This document shows positions 16,396-24,309 of a stretch of DNA of 64,000 nucleotides, piece by piece; position 1 is the stretch's first letter, and each line of letters opens with the position of its first letter. The stretch is taken from contig CAJUTV010000014.1 in assembly GCA_910589305.1 (NCBI GenBank), forward strand, positions 1 to 64,000. The letters run 5' to 3'. Under the pieces are notes generated by a model, which saw nothing but the letters and a program-made list of their open reading frames with translations, did no database searches and was not told the DNA's origin. A program made the translations under genes and the position numbers. Source of the DNA: an uncultured Lachnospira sp. GTDB taxonomy: Bacteria > Bacillota > Clostridia > Lachnospirales > Lachnospiraceae.

Positions 16396-16853
16396 TTCAA
16401 TGTTCCCTGCTACTCAAAATATAGACAAATATACCCATATTGAGATATTAAACGTTTTTATAAACCACTCTTACCATTTCATTACATATGGTTTTGTAAT
16501 TATAACTCACTACTCATAAGTTTGATAGGTTCTATGAACTCATTGCACGCTCCACAGTTGTCAATTTTTGAGTAGCTCTCTCCTTTCCTTTTTTAACGCT
16601 TTTTTATATCTTCATATTTTCTTGACAGACTACATTGTATCCCTTTTAACTATTTTTGTAATTTTTTAATTATCAAGTGTATAACTTTTTGTTCTAGCAT
16701 TGGATAAATTGCTGATGAACAAACAGCAATGCAGTTTGCAATATCCGCTTTACCTAATAATGCTTTCTACTTACAGGCTAAAATATGAGATATTTAACCG
16801 TCCTTATTAATATCATAACTATTATAAAAGTTACTATTCCTGCTTGTCAATCA
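16396..16853. other. Intergenic region upstream of the chemoreceptor gene
   Basis: These 458 bases hold the mcp leader with a modest RBS (AGGGAAC). No clear sigma-28-type promoter was found. Around 16720-16760 GCAGTTTGCAATATCCGC weakly resembles the first hairpin of the multi-hairpin repeat. No gene is supported. Confidence 0.4.
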
Positions 16854-17426
16854 CTATCTCACTTCTGTTCCCCACACATGTTCTTTCAGACAAATATTCC
16901 CGCTGCTAAAATCCACAACGTTCACTCTATGCAGATTATTAATGGCAGTCACAACTTTTTCTTTTTCAACATCTATTCCTTCTTTTTGCTGATATAATTC
17001 TTGTACTTCACTAATAAACTGTTCCTCCTTAACTTCAATATCATATGCACCTTTCTTGTGCAGCAGATAAACAACATAAGCTTCCAGTCTGTTTAATTCC
17101 TGTTTCATGGATTTCCTAACAAAGAAAACTGAAACAATTATCAATTGGATATAATTGAATGCGCTCTCTGGCTTACTGATAGATGCTGCAAACTCCAACC
17201 CAGCTATGACTGCCTTTTTCAAATCAATTTTTATATTGCCCGCTTTATAAGATGCAGAATCTTCTCCCAAAAATATCATACCTTTTCTTGCATCTTCTGG
17301 TAGCACAATAATATAATTATCTACTATATATGTGCCTATTGATTCCTCTAAACCACACTGCAACGCAGCCTGACTTAATTCTTTTTTTAGGCTGTCATTG
17401 TATTTTATCGCTTCTTTTCTAGTCAT
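16854..17426 (-). CDS. Hypothetical partner of the HExxH protein
   Basis: This 190-residue protein has no family I recognise. It is mostly helical, with a hydrophobic stretch around residues 85-105 (AFNYIQLIIVSVFFVRKS) and a C-terminal part (EKEKVVTAINNLHRVNVVDF) that could be a winged-helix or small alpha/beta domain. Its ATG lies inside the end of the upstream HExxH gene (8-base overlap, ATGACTAG), so the two are translationally coupled and very likely act together. It may be an inhibitor, substrate adaptor or regulator of that protein; this is inference from arrangement only. Confidence 0.65.
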   Translation of the reverse strand: MTRKEAIKYNDSLKKELSQAALQCGLEESIGTYIVDNYIIVLPEDARKGMIFLGEDSASYKAGNIKIDLKKAVIAGLEFAASISKPESAFNYIQLIIVSVFFVRKSMKQELNRLEAYVVYLLHKKGAYDIEVKEEQFISEVQELYQQKEGIDVEKEKVVTAINNLHRVNVVDFSSGNICLKEHVWGTEVR

Positions 17427-18474
17427 AGCTTAAACTTCTCCTCATAAGTTTTCTTTTTTCTGTCCATAGAACTTTATCCAGCTTTCCTCTTTCCATTTTC
17501 ATAAGAAGCTGGTCTTTAAATTCATCATACACATCCAAAAAACCACTGTACAAATGGTTTCCATCTATGGTATTAAAATCATATTCGTCTTTGTCCACAA
17601 CCGCAAATAACCGATTTTTACGCTTTACTGGCATCGGATGCTGCCAATCATGGAAAACTGTTTTATACAATACTCTGTCTGTATAGTAATACAAATCAAA
17701 AAAGTCCATATATATCATCGGCGCCAAATAAGTATAATTTTCAAGAATCGTATCAGCGCCTTTTTCTTCCATAATAATCTTTAATACAATATGATAGGCA
17801 ATCATATCGGCATCATATTCTTCCTTTTCAGGATGCTTTTCCGTGTATTTCCTGCCAGTAGCAGCAAAATATGAATGTGCAATCTCATGCGCCAGACTGA
17901 ATACCACAATTGTCCAATAACAATCCTCCGCAAGCTGAAGTATTTGAATATCCCCGTTTATGGTATCCATCAACGCCTGATTTGCTTCCATGCTCTGCAT
18001 TTCTCCAAATATACACACATTATTCATTAAGAACAATACATATTTGAAGCATTCCCCATATGTTTGTAGATTCTCAAAATTTTTAGACCATTTAAACATT
18101 GCTAGTAGAAATCCCATTACAGTTGATTCAAACAGCTCATCAATATGTACAAATGCTGGATTTACCCCATCATTATAAATATAACTGTTAATCGAGTTCT
18201 GGTATAAGTTGCTCAATTCAATTTCTGTTCCAATATAGCCATATTCCTTTGCAAAGTATTTCTTGACTATATCAAACATCGTTTGCAAATTATGTTTTGC
18301 CATATTCTCTTTTAACTGTTCTTCCGTAAAATAAGAAGAAAAATATTTTAACATGGTTTTAATACCACGTTCTTCGTCCTTCAGAGAACTGCCACCAAAT
18401 TTGAATATTTCATAATCATCTGGTGGCAACATAAATTTTTCCAAAAAAGGACGGACATTTTTTTCTTTTTCCAT
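17419..18474 (-). CDS. Putative zinc metallopeptidase (HExxH), unrecognised family
   Basis: This 351-residue soluble protein has no signal peptide. Residues 196-200 are HEIAH, continuing as SYF, and EEYDAD at 218-223 supplies plausible third ligands. The HExxH plus downstream E/D spacing is that of gluzincin-like peptidases such as those of the M48 or IrrE type. The surrounding sequence is not one I know; long helical N-terminal and C-terminal parts frame the motif. It is the first gene of a two-gene operon with a fully coupled partner at 16854-17426. Candidates are a regulatory protease that cleaves a repressor or an intracellular effector. Catalysis is inferred from the motif. Confidence 0.6.
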   Translation of the reverse strand: MEKEKNVRPFLEKFMLPPDDYEIFKFGGSSLKDEERGIKTMLKYFSSYFTEEQLKENMAKHNLQTMFDIVKKYFAKEYGYIGTEIELSNLYQNSINSYIYNDGVNPAFVHIDELFESTVMGFLLAMFKWSKNFENLQTYGECFKYVLFLMNNVCIFGEMQSMEANQALMDTINGDIQILQLAEDCYWTIVVFSLAHEIAHSYFAATGRKYTEKHPEKEEYDADMIAYHIVLKIIMEEKGADTILENYTYLAPMIYMDFFDLYYYTDRVLYKTVFHDWQHPMPVKRKNRLFAVVDKDEYDFNTIDGNHLYSGFLDVYDEFKDQLLMKMERGKLDKVLWTEKRKLMRRSLSYD

Positions 18475-18570
18475 CTCTATTCCTCCTCTTACTATTATAT
18501 AACAAACTGGCGAAATTTGGAGTATTTATTATAATATTTGTTCAAAAACATATCTATGTATACAATAAAA

Positions 18571-18608
18571 TCCCCTTAAACCAAACTATTAAGTTTAATT
18601 CAAGAGGA
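18571..18608 (-). terminator. Hairpin between MFS gene and HExxH operon
   Basis: TCCCCTTAAACCAAACT and its near-complement AGTTTAATTCAAGAGGA form a long imperfect stem around ATTA. T-rich tracts follow on both sides (TTTTATT on minus, CTTTTT on plus), so it probably ends the MFS transcript. Confidence 0.55.
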
Positions 18609-18780
18609 CTTTTTCATATTAACTCTTTGCCTTTTTTACAAACACATACTTTATCACTTTAACCTTTGTGGTCTTGTCAACAATTTCTACATTCGTTATA
18701 TATTTTTGCGATTCAAAAATATGCTTGTATACTTTTGTCAACAAATAAATTCATATATTTTCTCTTTTTATAATTTTTTC

Positions 18781-20034
18781 TTATTTTTCTTTTAAGGACA
18801 TCTTTACAAATATATTTTTGGCACTAATTGCTATTATCAAAGAAATAAAACCTGCAAACAAAATTACAATCCATTCAACACCTTTACAATATTCAAATAA
18901 AATGCCATATAACGCATTGCCTAATGGCTGCGCACACATTGAAATTGTAAGGACAACTGCCATCACTTTTCCAATGAGATGCTGCGGTGTCTCAACTTGG
19001 ACAAAAGATAACATTTGTACTGCAAAAATCGTTGAAAATATCATAATCATAAAGCCACATAGTATCATAACCAGATAATTTATAAAACCCGATGAAAACA
19101 ACATTAGAGAAACACCCATAGGAAATACAAATAAAGCACAGGCTATTATCAGTGCTCCTGCTCGTTTAATAGCTAATTTATTGGCAAAAATACCTGTACA
19201 GATACCGCCTATTAGTCCTCCTGCTGCTAAAACTCCCTCTGCATAGCCAAGCAATTTATTTACCTGCAATTGTCCTAAATTTAACACTTCCGTTATTAAA
19301 TATGGCATTCCAACCATAATCATTGCTGATAAAAATAAATTAATTCCACAGACGACAAGCAGCACTTTGCCAATAACAGGTTTCTCTTTTCGTATAAATC
19401 GGATACTCTCGGAAAAATCTTTTATTGCCATCTTACATATACCACTATCAGAATCTTGTTTGACAAATGGTATTTTAATAAAGAGTTCCATAACTGCTGA
19501 CAAAACAAAACAGACTATACAAACCCACAAAACACATTCTAACCCGTATGTACTATATAAAATTCCTCCAAATATAGGACCTATAAGCGTTGCAAATGAA
19601 TTAATTACATTGACAATAGAATTTGCCGCCATATAATTGCTTTGACTGACCAATGCAGGTATACTTGCCTGTACTGACGGCTGATATATGCCTGCAATGC
19701 TATATAAAAGCATCAGCATAACCGTCAATACCAAAATAAGATTAACATGCAAAAAAAGCAAGGAAAATACAAAAATACTTATAGCTGTAAAAAAATCTAG
19801 TATCACCATCACATTTCTTTTATTCACTCTATCTGCAAGAATACCTCCTACTGGCGATAACAAAATGGCAGGAATAAAAGCACAAGCTGTAACATTTCCA
19901 TAAATAACAGAAGAACCCGTTTGATTTAATAAATACAATGGCAATGCAAATCTTATGGTGGCATTGCCAAACAATGAAATAATCTGTCCAATAATCACTA
20001 AAATAAAATCCTTTGAAAATAATTTTTGATTCAT
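18781..20034 (-). CDS. Major facilitator superfamily exporter
   Basis: This 417-residue protein has about twelve membrane segments. The start at 20034 is preferred because the earlier ATG (20046) is itself part of the RBS (GGAGGAAAAA). Motif A of drug:proton antiporters is visible in the 2-3 loop (GGILADRVNKRNVMVILDF). Overall it resembles the MefA/macrolide-efflux branch of the family, so export of a drug or toxic metabolite is the best guess. A TetR-type gene lies upstream in the same direction, and an inverted-repeat operator at 20423-20441 suggests TetR control. A multi-hairpin repeat sits between operator and gene. Confidence 0.88.
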   Translation of the reverse strand: MNQKLFSKDFILVIIGQIISLFGNATIRFALPLYLLNQTGSSVIYGNVTACAFIPAILLSPVGGILADRVNKRNVMVILDFFTAISIFVFSLLFLHVNLILVLTVMLMLLYSIAGIYQPSVQASIPALVSQSNYMAANSIVNVINSFATLIGPIFGGILYSTYGLECVLWVCIVCFVLSAVMELFIKIPFVKQDSDSGICKMAIKDFSESIRFIRKEKPVIGKVLLVVCGINLFLSAMIMVGMPYLITEVLNLGQLQVNKLLGYAEGVLAAGGLIGGICTGIFANKLAIKRAGALIIACALFVFPMGVSLMLFSSGFINYLVMILCGFMIMIFSTIFAVQMLSFVQVETPQHLIGKVMAVVLTISMCAQPLGNALYGILFEYCKGVEWIVILFAGFISLIIAISAKNIFVKMSLKEK

Positions 20035-20228
20035 TTTTTCCTCCATACTATAACTAATTTTTAATACTATCTAATGGCTCATATTTTAATTAAATTGCAT
20101 ACCCATTTCTATATATCATAATCTTATCAATCATTTTATGTAAATCTAAATAAATATTTGCAATCCTGTTCACAACATTTTAATCAAGTCAAAATCATGC
20201 TTCTTAATCAACAAACACTCTGATAAAC

Positions 20229-20387
20229 TCAAAAGATATTCACAATATGCTTTGTTGCTTGCATAAACTATCTAGCTGCTATCACAGTTTTTCAGTGAGA
20301 GCTTATATCCCATCAAAACAAGCAAATTTTCACTTCTGTTTATATCTTTATAATATTAAAGTGAGAGACTTCCTTAATAAGACAAAA
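20229..20387 (+). repeat. Multi-hairpin repeat, copy C (diverged)
   Basis: AAGATATTCACAATATGCTT, then TTGCTTGC, CTATCTAGCTGCTATCACAG, and finally GAGACTTCCTTAATAAGAC follow the order of the consensus element with about 20 extra bases before the last hairpin. It lies in the 5' region of the MFS gene, between it and its likely operator. Confidence 0.6.
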
Positions 20388-20422
20388 TTATCTGTTTTAA
20401 ATCTGCATTCAATTAAACATAT

Positions 20423-20441
20423 CATACCAAACGACGGTATG
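20423..20441. promoter_or_regulatory. TetR-type operator upstream of MFS gene
   Basis: CATACC and GGTATG are perfect six-base arms around AAACGAC. The same half-sites occur in front of the tetR gene at about 21160-21176 (ACCGACTGTTGGTATG). TATGAT overlapping the right arm on the minus strand may be a -10 box, so binding would block transcription toward the MFS gene. Confidence 0.6.
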
Positions 20442-20488
20442 TTATATTTTAAAATTTTAGACTGTCATATATTTATATGACAGTCTTT

Positions 20489-21142
20489 TTACTTTTTCTT
20501 TTGATAAATGGATGTCAACTCTTGTAATCGGTCTAACATTTCTTTATCTATAATATCTAAACCAAATCCTTTCATCATTTGCTCAAATACCATAAATTTA
20601 CAATAAGATTCTTCCTCTGTATCCTCAAATATCATAGGATTCATCCATACATTTGCCGTAAGCATAATTAACTCAGCTAACTGCTTTGGATAATCTGTCT
20701 GAATAGAACCATCTTCAATACCTTGTTCAATAATTGGCAAAATATAATTAGGCGCTGCCTCCTCCATTGTATCTTGTAACAGACCAACAAGAAACTTTGA
20801 ATTATTATGAAAATTAGGTGCTGTTGCAAAAATTTCTTCTTGAACAGGACGACTAATTGATGCCTTAAAAATTGTTTTTAACTTTTCCTTTCCATTCAAA
20901 TCAGAGCGGTCACGAATATTTGCAAGCAATTGATTGGATTGTGCTGTCATTTTTTGTATAACAGCAATTAAAATATCTTCTTTCGATTTGAAATGATGAT
21001 AGATAGCCCCCTTGCTAAGCCCTCCTAAATTATCAATAATATCTTGAATTGATGTATACTCATAACCTTTTTCCATAAATAAACGATATGCCACATCTAA
21101 TATTAAATGAACGGTCTCTTCTGGATTTTTATTTCGAGCCAT
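20489..21142 (-). CDS. TetR-family transcriptional repressor
   Basis: This 217-residue protein has an N-terminal HTH (LILDVAYRLFMEKGYEYTSI, QDIIDNLGGLSKGAIYHHF) of standard TetR form and a helical ligand-binding domain. I start at the ATG at 21142; GGAGGTG lies nine bases ahead. Matching palindromes at its own promoter and upstream of the MFS exporter gene suggest autoregulation and control of efflux. The inducer is probably an exporter substrate. The neighbouring ABC operon upstream (21468-23961) is separated by a multi-hairpin repeat and does not carry an evident copy of the palindrome. Confidence 0.92.
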   Translation of the reverse strand: MARNKNPEETVHLILDVAYRLFMEKGYEYTSIQDIIDNLGGLSKGAIYHHFKSKEDILIAVIQKMTAQSNQLLANIRDRSDLNGKEKLKTIFKASISRPVQEEIFATAPNFHNNSKFLVGLLQDTMEEAAPNYILPIIEQGIEDGSIQTDYPKQLAELIMLTANVWMNPMIFEDTEEESYCKFMVFEQMMKGFGLDIIDKEMLDRLQELTSIYQKKK

Positions 21143-21159
21143 TATGTTTTTCACCTCCA

Positions 21160-21203
21160 AACCGACTGTTGGTATGATAACATATTATTTATAATATTGT
21201 CAA
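21160..21203 (-). promoter_or_regulatory. tetR promoter with overlapping operator
   Basis: TTGACA (minus strand, 21203-21198) with a -10 region near 21177-21182 is followed directly by the imperfect inverted repeat CATACCAACAGTCGGT at about 21160-21176. The site's position right after the -10 box fits autorepression. Confidence 0.55.
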
Positions 21204-21298
21204 GTTTATATTTTATCTCTCTTATTATACTTAGATATACCTTTACCTATAAATGTACGTTGCATTAGACCAAAATTTTTCAAACAATTTATCTGCAT

Positions 21299-21437
21299 AT
21301 TTAACCTCATCAAGGAAGTCCCCCACTTCAATGCTGCAAAGGCATAAGTGGGGGACTTGCGTTACGATAGTAGCTATGAGGTTAGGGTGTCAAACACCCG
21401 AGCAAGTAGCGTAGCGGATTGCGAATATCCGCTTAAC
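21299..21437 (-). repeat. Multi-hairpin repeat, copy D (most complete copy)
   Basis: This is the best copy, about 139 bases read on the minus strand. Hairpin 1 is AGCGGAT / ATCCGCT. Hairpin 2 is GGGTGT / ACACCC. Then TAACCTCAT begins a long-range stem closed by ATGAGGTTA at the far end. Inside that stem is hairpin 3, with 13-base perfect arms AAGTCCCCCACTT and AAGTGGGGGACTT. The layout resembles the structured right end of IS200/IS605 elements, where TnpB guide RNAs derive, and palindrome-associated miniature elements. No transposase gene is attached. Confidence 0.75.
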
Positions 21438-21467
21438 TATTTATACCATTTGCTTTTTATTGTATGA

Positions 21468-22166
21468 TTAACAACTTATTCTATTCTTTTTATATATTAC
21501 TAAAAATATAAGAATAATCAAAACGATATTACATGTCATAATCACTCCTGTTTCTAATGTAATTTTAATCTGTTCTAAATTATTGACAAGAAGATATAAC
21601 TGTTCAGAAAAGAGAATTTTTGAAAATTTTTTAATGGTTTCATTAAACATAGAAATCATAGGCAAAAAAGAAAGAACTATCATTACTGGAACATTAATTG
21701 ATGTTGCAGTCATCTGATTTTTGCTTGCAAGACCAATTGTTGCACCTAAAAGAAAGGAACAAATATGTCCCACAAACATAAGAAGCATAAACCAAAATAA
21801 ATTTATTCCTGTATATCCGCCAGCTAATCCGATAATAAGCGAACCTATCATACATATTAATATAATGTAGATTGCATTGCCAATTAAATATTCAATTGCT
21901 TTTACATCACACATCTGCAATACACGCAATGTATTTTTTTCTTTCTCCTCTGAAATGATGGCAGCTATACTAGTAAGCGGTGCCATTCCCACATACATTA
22001 TACCAAATAAATTGACAAAAAAATGTGCTGGCATATCTTCCATATTGATTGCATTTTCCATAACAATCGTCATCAATGGAAACATAATAAATTGAATTAA
22101 AATCGTCTTATTTTTTATTGTATCTTTCAATTGCTTCCATAAAATTGCTTTAATATGATTATTCAT
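21468..22166 (-). CDS. ABC-2 type transporter permease
   Basis: This 232-residue membrane protein has six predicted segments. The first follows IKNKTILIQFIMFPLMTIVM, and the region IISEEKEKNTLRVLQMCDVK is the cytoplasmic coupling helix typical of ABC-2 permeases. Its start overlaps the end of the ATPase gene by four bases (ATGA). With the ATPase it forms an exporter, probably for a peptide or antibiotic, controlled by the LytTR protein of the same operon. It ends close to multi-hairpin repeat copy D. Confidence 0.88.
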   Translation of the reverse strand: MNNHIKAILWKQLKDTIKNKTILIQFIMFPLMTIVMENAINMEDMPAHFFVNLFGIMYVGMAPLTSIAAIISEEKEKNTLRVLQMCDVKAIEYLIGNAIYIILICMIGSLIIGLAGGYTGINLFWFMLLMFVGHICSFLLGATIGLASKNQMTATSINVPVMIVLSFLPMISMFNETIKKFSKILFSEQLYLLVNNLEQIKITLETGVIMTCNIVLIILIFLVIYKKNRISC

Positions 22167-23050
22167 CGCTCAAATTTCCTTCCTGTTAATTCCATAAAAA
22201 CAGTTTCTAAGTTAGGCTCTGTTGAATGTATGGTCTCAACTGCATCCTCTAAAAAATAAGATTTAATTTGTTCCCCACACTCAATATTATGTTCTAAAGA
22301 AATATCCTCACCATTTTTTAAATGAATATGGATTCTTTTTTGATGATTATAGCGTCTGCAAATATCAGAAGGAGTGCCATATTCAATAATCTTTCCATTA
22401 TTTAAGAGAGCAATATTATCACAAAGTTTTTCTGCTTCATACATATTATGTGTTGTTAAAAAAATAGTCGTTCCACGTTTCTTTTCTGTCAAAATCATTT
22501 TATGTATGGCTTCAACAGTAGTTGGGTCTAATCCGCTTGTTGGTTCATCAAGAAATAAAATAGCCGGTGTCCGCAGTATTGCTCTTGCAAAAGCTAAACG
22601 ATTTGTCATACCTTTTGATAAATTCATTACTAATGTCTTTTTTGCATCCAATAATCCAACATCATTTAATATAGACTCTATATTTTTATCAAACATATGT
22701 TTGTTTTTCAAAGCTTGTTGTTTATTATTTTTATTGCTGTCTATCATTTGATAAAATTTTAAATTATCATAACAGCTCATTCTTTCATATAAACCAAAAT
22801 TGTCCATCATAACACCAATTTGCCTATAATTTTCACCAGTCATATTGGTTGATGATATTCCCAAAATAAAGCTATCTCCGCAAGTTGCCTTTAACTGTCC
22901 AGTCAAAATATGAATCAATGTTGTCTTTCCTGCACCAGACGGACCTAAAAGCCCAAATATTTCGCCTGTATCCACATCAAAATTAATATTGTCCAACACT
23001 GTTTTTTCATTAAAATTATGTTTTAAATTCTTTATACAAATCGCTTTCAT
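22163..23050 (-). CDS. ABC transporter ATP-binding protein
   Basis: This 295-residue cytoplasmic ATPase has Walker A GPSGAGKTT, Q-loop region VMMDNFGLYERMSC, signature LSKGMTNRLAFARA (LSKGM in place of LSGGQ, common in this exporter class), Walker B AILFLDEPTSGLDP and H-loop TTHNMYEAEKLCD. A C-terminal extension of about 70 residues follows, as in bacitracin/lantibiotic-type exporters. It drives the permease encoded next and sits within the LytTR-DUF3021-ATPase-permease operon with no gaps between genes. Confidence 0.93.
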   Translation of the reverse strand: MKAICIKNLKHNFNEKTVLDNINFDVDTGEIFGLLGPSGAGKTTLIHILTGQLKATCGDSFILGISSTNMTGENYRQIGVMMDNFGLYERMSCYDNLKFYQMIDSNKNNKQQALKNKHMFDKNIESILNDVGLLDAKKTLVMNLSKGMTNRLAFARAILRTPAILFLDEPTSGLDPTTVEAIHKMILTEKKRGTTIFLTTHNMYEAEKLCDNIALLNNGKIIEYGTPSDICRRYNHQKRIHIHLKNGEDISLEHNIECGEQIKSYFLEDAVETIHSTEPNLETVFMELTGRKFER

Positions 23051-23518
23051 TTATTCTCCCTTTAAATGTTCTAATGCTTCCTGCATTTTTTTATTATCGC
23101 TTTTTTCTTTGATTGCAGACACGACTACACTAATACATGAACAGACAAAAAAACAAACAAAAAACATAATCCATGATTTTATGTCATCAATAGGAAACCA
23201 CTGAAAAATAGCAGCAAAAATACCAGTTAATAAAATTACACACACAAACATTACAACCGTTCTTATTACAATACTTACACGCTTTATCAAAATATCTGTA
23301 AAAATTAACCACCTTAAACTGGTAATAATAACTGACGACAATAAATACTGCATTAATGTTACAACTGCAACTCCTGTTTTACCTAATTGAAACATTGATG
23401 AATATTGTTTTGCAACTTCACCAAACAGCGAACAAAACAGACAAAGGCTTAAAACCGAAATTCCCCAGATAATCATAATCTGTGTAAGATAATCAAATAT
23501 TGTACTTTTTTTTATCAT
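23051..23518 (-). CDS. DUF3021-type membrane protein
   Basis: This 155-residue protein has four membrane segments and a basic, charged C-terminus (KEKSDNKKMQEALEHLKGE). It has the length, topology and genetic position of DUF3021 proteins, which in Firmicutes almost always follow a LytTR regulator gene. Its start overlaps the regulator stop by four bases and its stop abuts the ATPase start. It is likely a membrane partner or anti-activator of the LytTR protein; this is inferred from the recurring pairing. Confidence 0.85.
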   Translation of the reverse strand: MIKKSTIFDYLTQIMIIWGISVLSLCLFCSLFGEVAKQYSSMFQLGKTGVAVVTLMQYLLSSVIITSLRWLIFTDILIKRVSIVIRTVVMFVCVILLTGIFAAIFQWFPIDDIKSWIMFFVCFFVCSCISVVVSAIKEKSDNKKMQEALEHLKGE

Positions 23519-23961
23519 TTCGTAACCCCTAACCTTCTTTTAATTTCATCTGCATATTGCCTTGATACCATAATTTGCTCTCCATTTTTTAAAGTTAAAC
23601 GCAATTTTCTTTCAACATCATTTTTTATAGACTGAATAAATTGCAAATGCACCAAACAAGATTTACTTACTCTAAAAAAACCGCTTTGACATAACCGTTC
23701 TTCCATCTCATACAATTTTAATTTTGATTCATATATAGTTTTGTCTACATATACAAATGTTTTTCGCTCCAACGCTTCTATATATATAATCTTGCTGACA
23801 TCTAAAAGATAATTTTCACCATCTTTTGTAACGACCATTTGCTGATTAATCATTCGCAGCATTGCAATCATATTTTCAACACGAGGCGTCACTTGACTGC
23901 AGTTAATATTGATTTCAATATCATCTAATTTTTCATTTATATTTACTGTAATTTTCAATCT
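23515..23961 (-). CDS. LytTR-domain transcriptional regulator
   Basis: This 148-residue protein starts, I think, at the TTG at 23961: GGAGG lies eight bases ahead and translation then begins KITVNINEKLDD as is usual for the family. An upstream ATG (23973) would overlap the RBS itself. The C-terminal ~100 residues are a LytTR DNA-binding domain (ILYIEALERKTFVYV-like strand at about 55-70, then GFFRVSKSCLVHLQFIQSIK). There is no receiver domain, so it is a stand-alone regulator. It heads the operon with DUF3021 and the ABC exporter and probably controls that operon. Confidence 0.88.
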   Translation of the reverse strand, partial: RLKITVNINEKLDDIEININCSQVTPRVENMIAMLRMINQQMVVTKDGENYLLDVSKIIYIEALERKTFVYVDKTIYESKLKLYEMEERLCQSGFFRVSKSCLVHLQFIQSIKNDVERKLRLTLKNGEQIMVSRQYADEIKRRLGVTK

Positions 23962-24069
23962 CCATACCTCCATAAAACTGAGTCTATCAATAAATTCTTT
24001 TTTTAACAATATAAGTAAACACAAGTTGCCATATCAAATACATAAGTTGCCACAAAATTTATTGGATTT

Positions 24070-24095
24070 ATTTAACCTTATCAAGGAAGTTTTTC
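24070..24095 (-). repeat. Partial multi-hairpin repeat, copy L (tail only)
   Basis: TTTAACCTTATCAAGGAAG on the plus strand is the reverse of the conserved tail CTTCCTTGATGAGGTTAAA. No hairpin is left beside it. It lies about 110 bases upstream of the LytTR operon. Confidence 0.5.
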
Positions 24096-24309
24096 GCTTA
24101 TCTTTTAACTTGTATTTATAACAACAAAAAATAAATTCATTTTATAGATTTAAAAGAATGATATAACAATTTATTAAAAAAACTAAATACTATAAGTTGT
24201 ATTTTAGTTATATTTATACATTTATATTTACAAGAAAATATGATAAAATAACAGCAATTCAATTATTATATTTTAAATGCGCAAAAAACAGCGTAGAAAT
24301 GAGGAAAAA

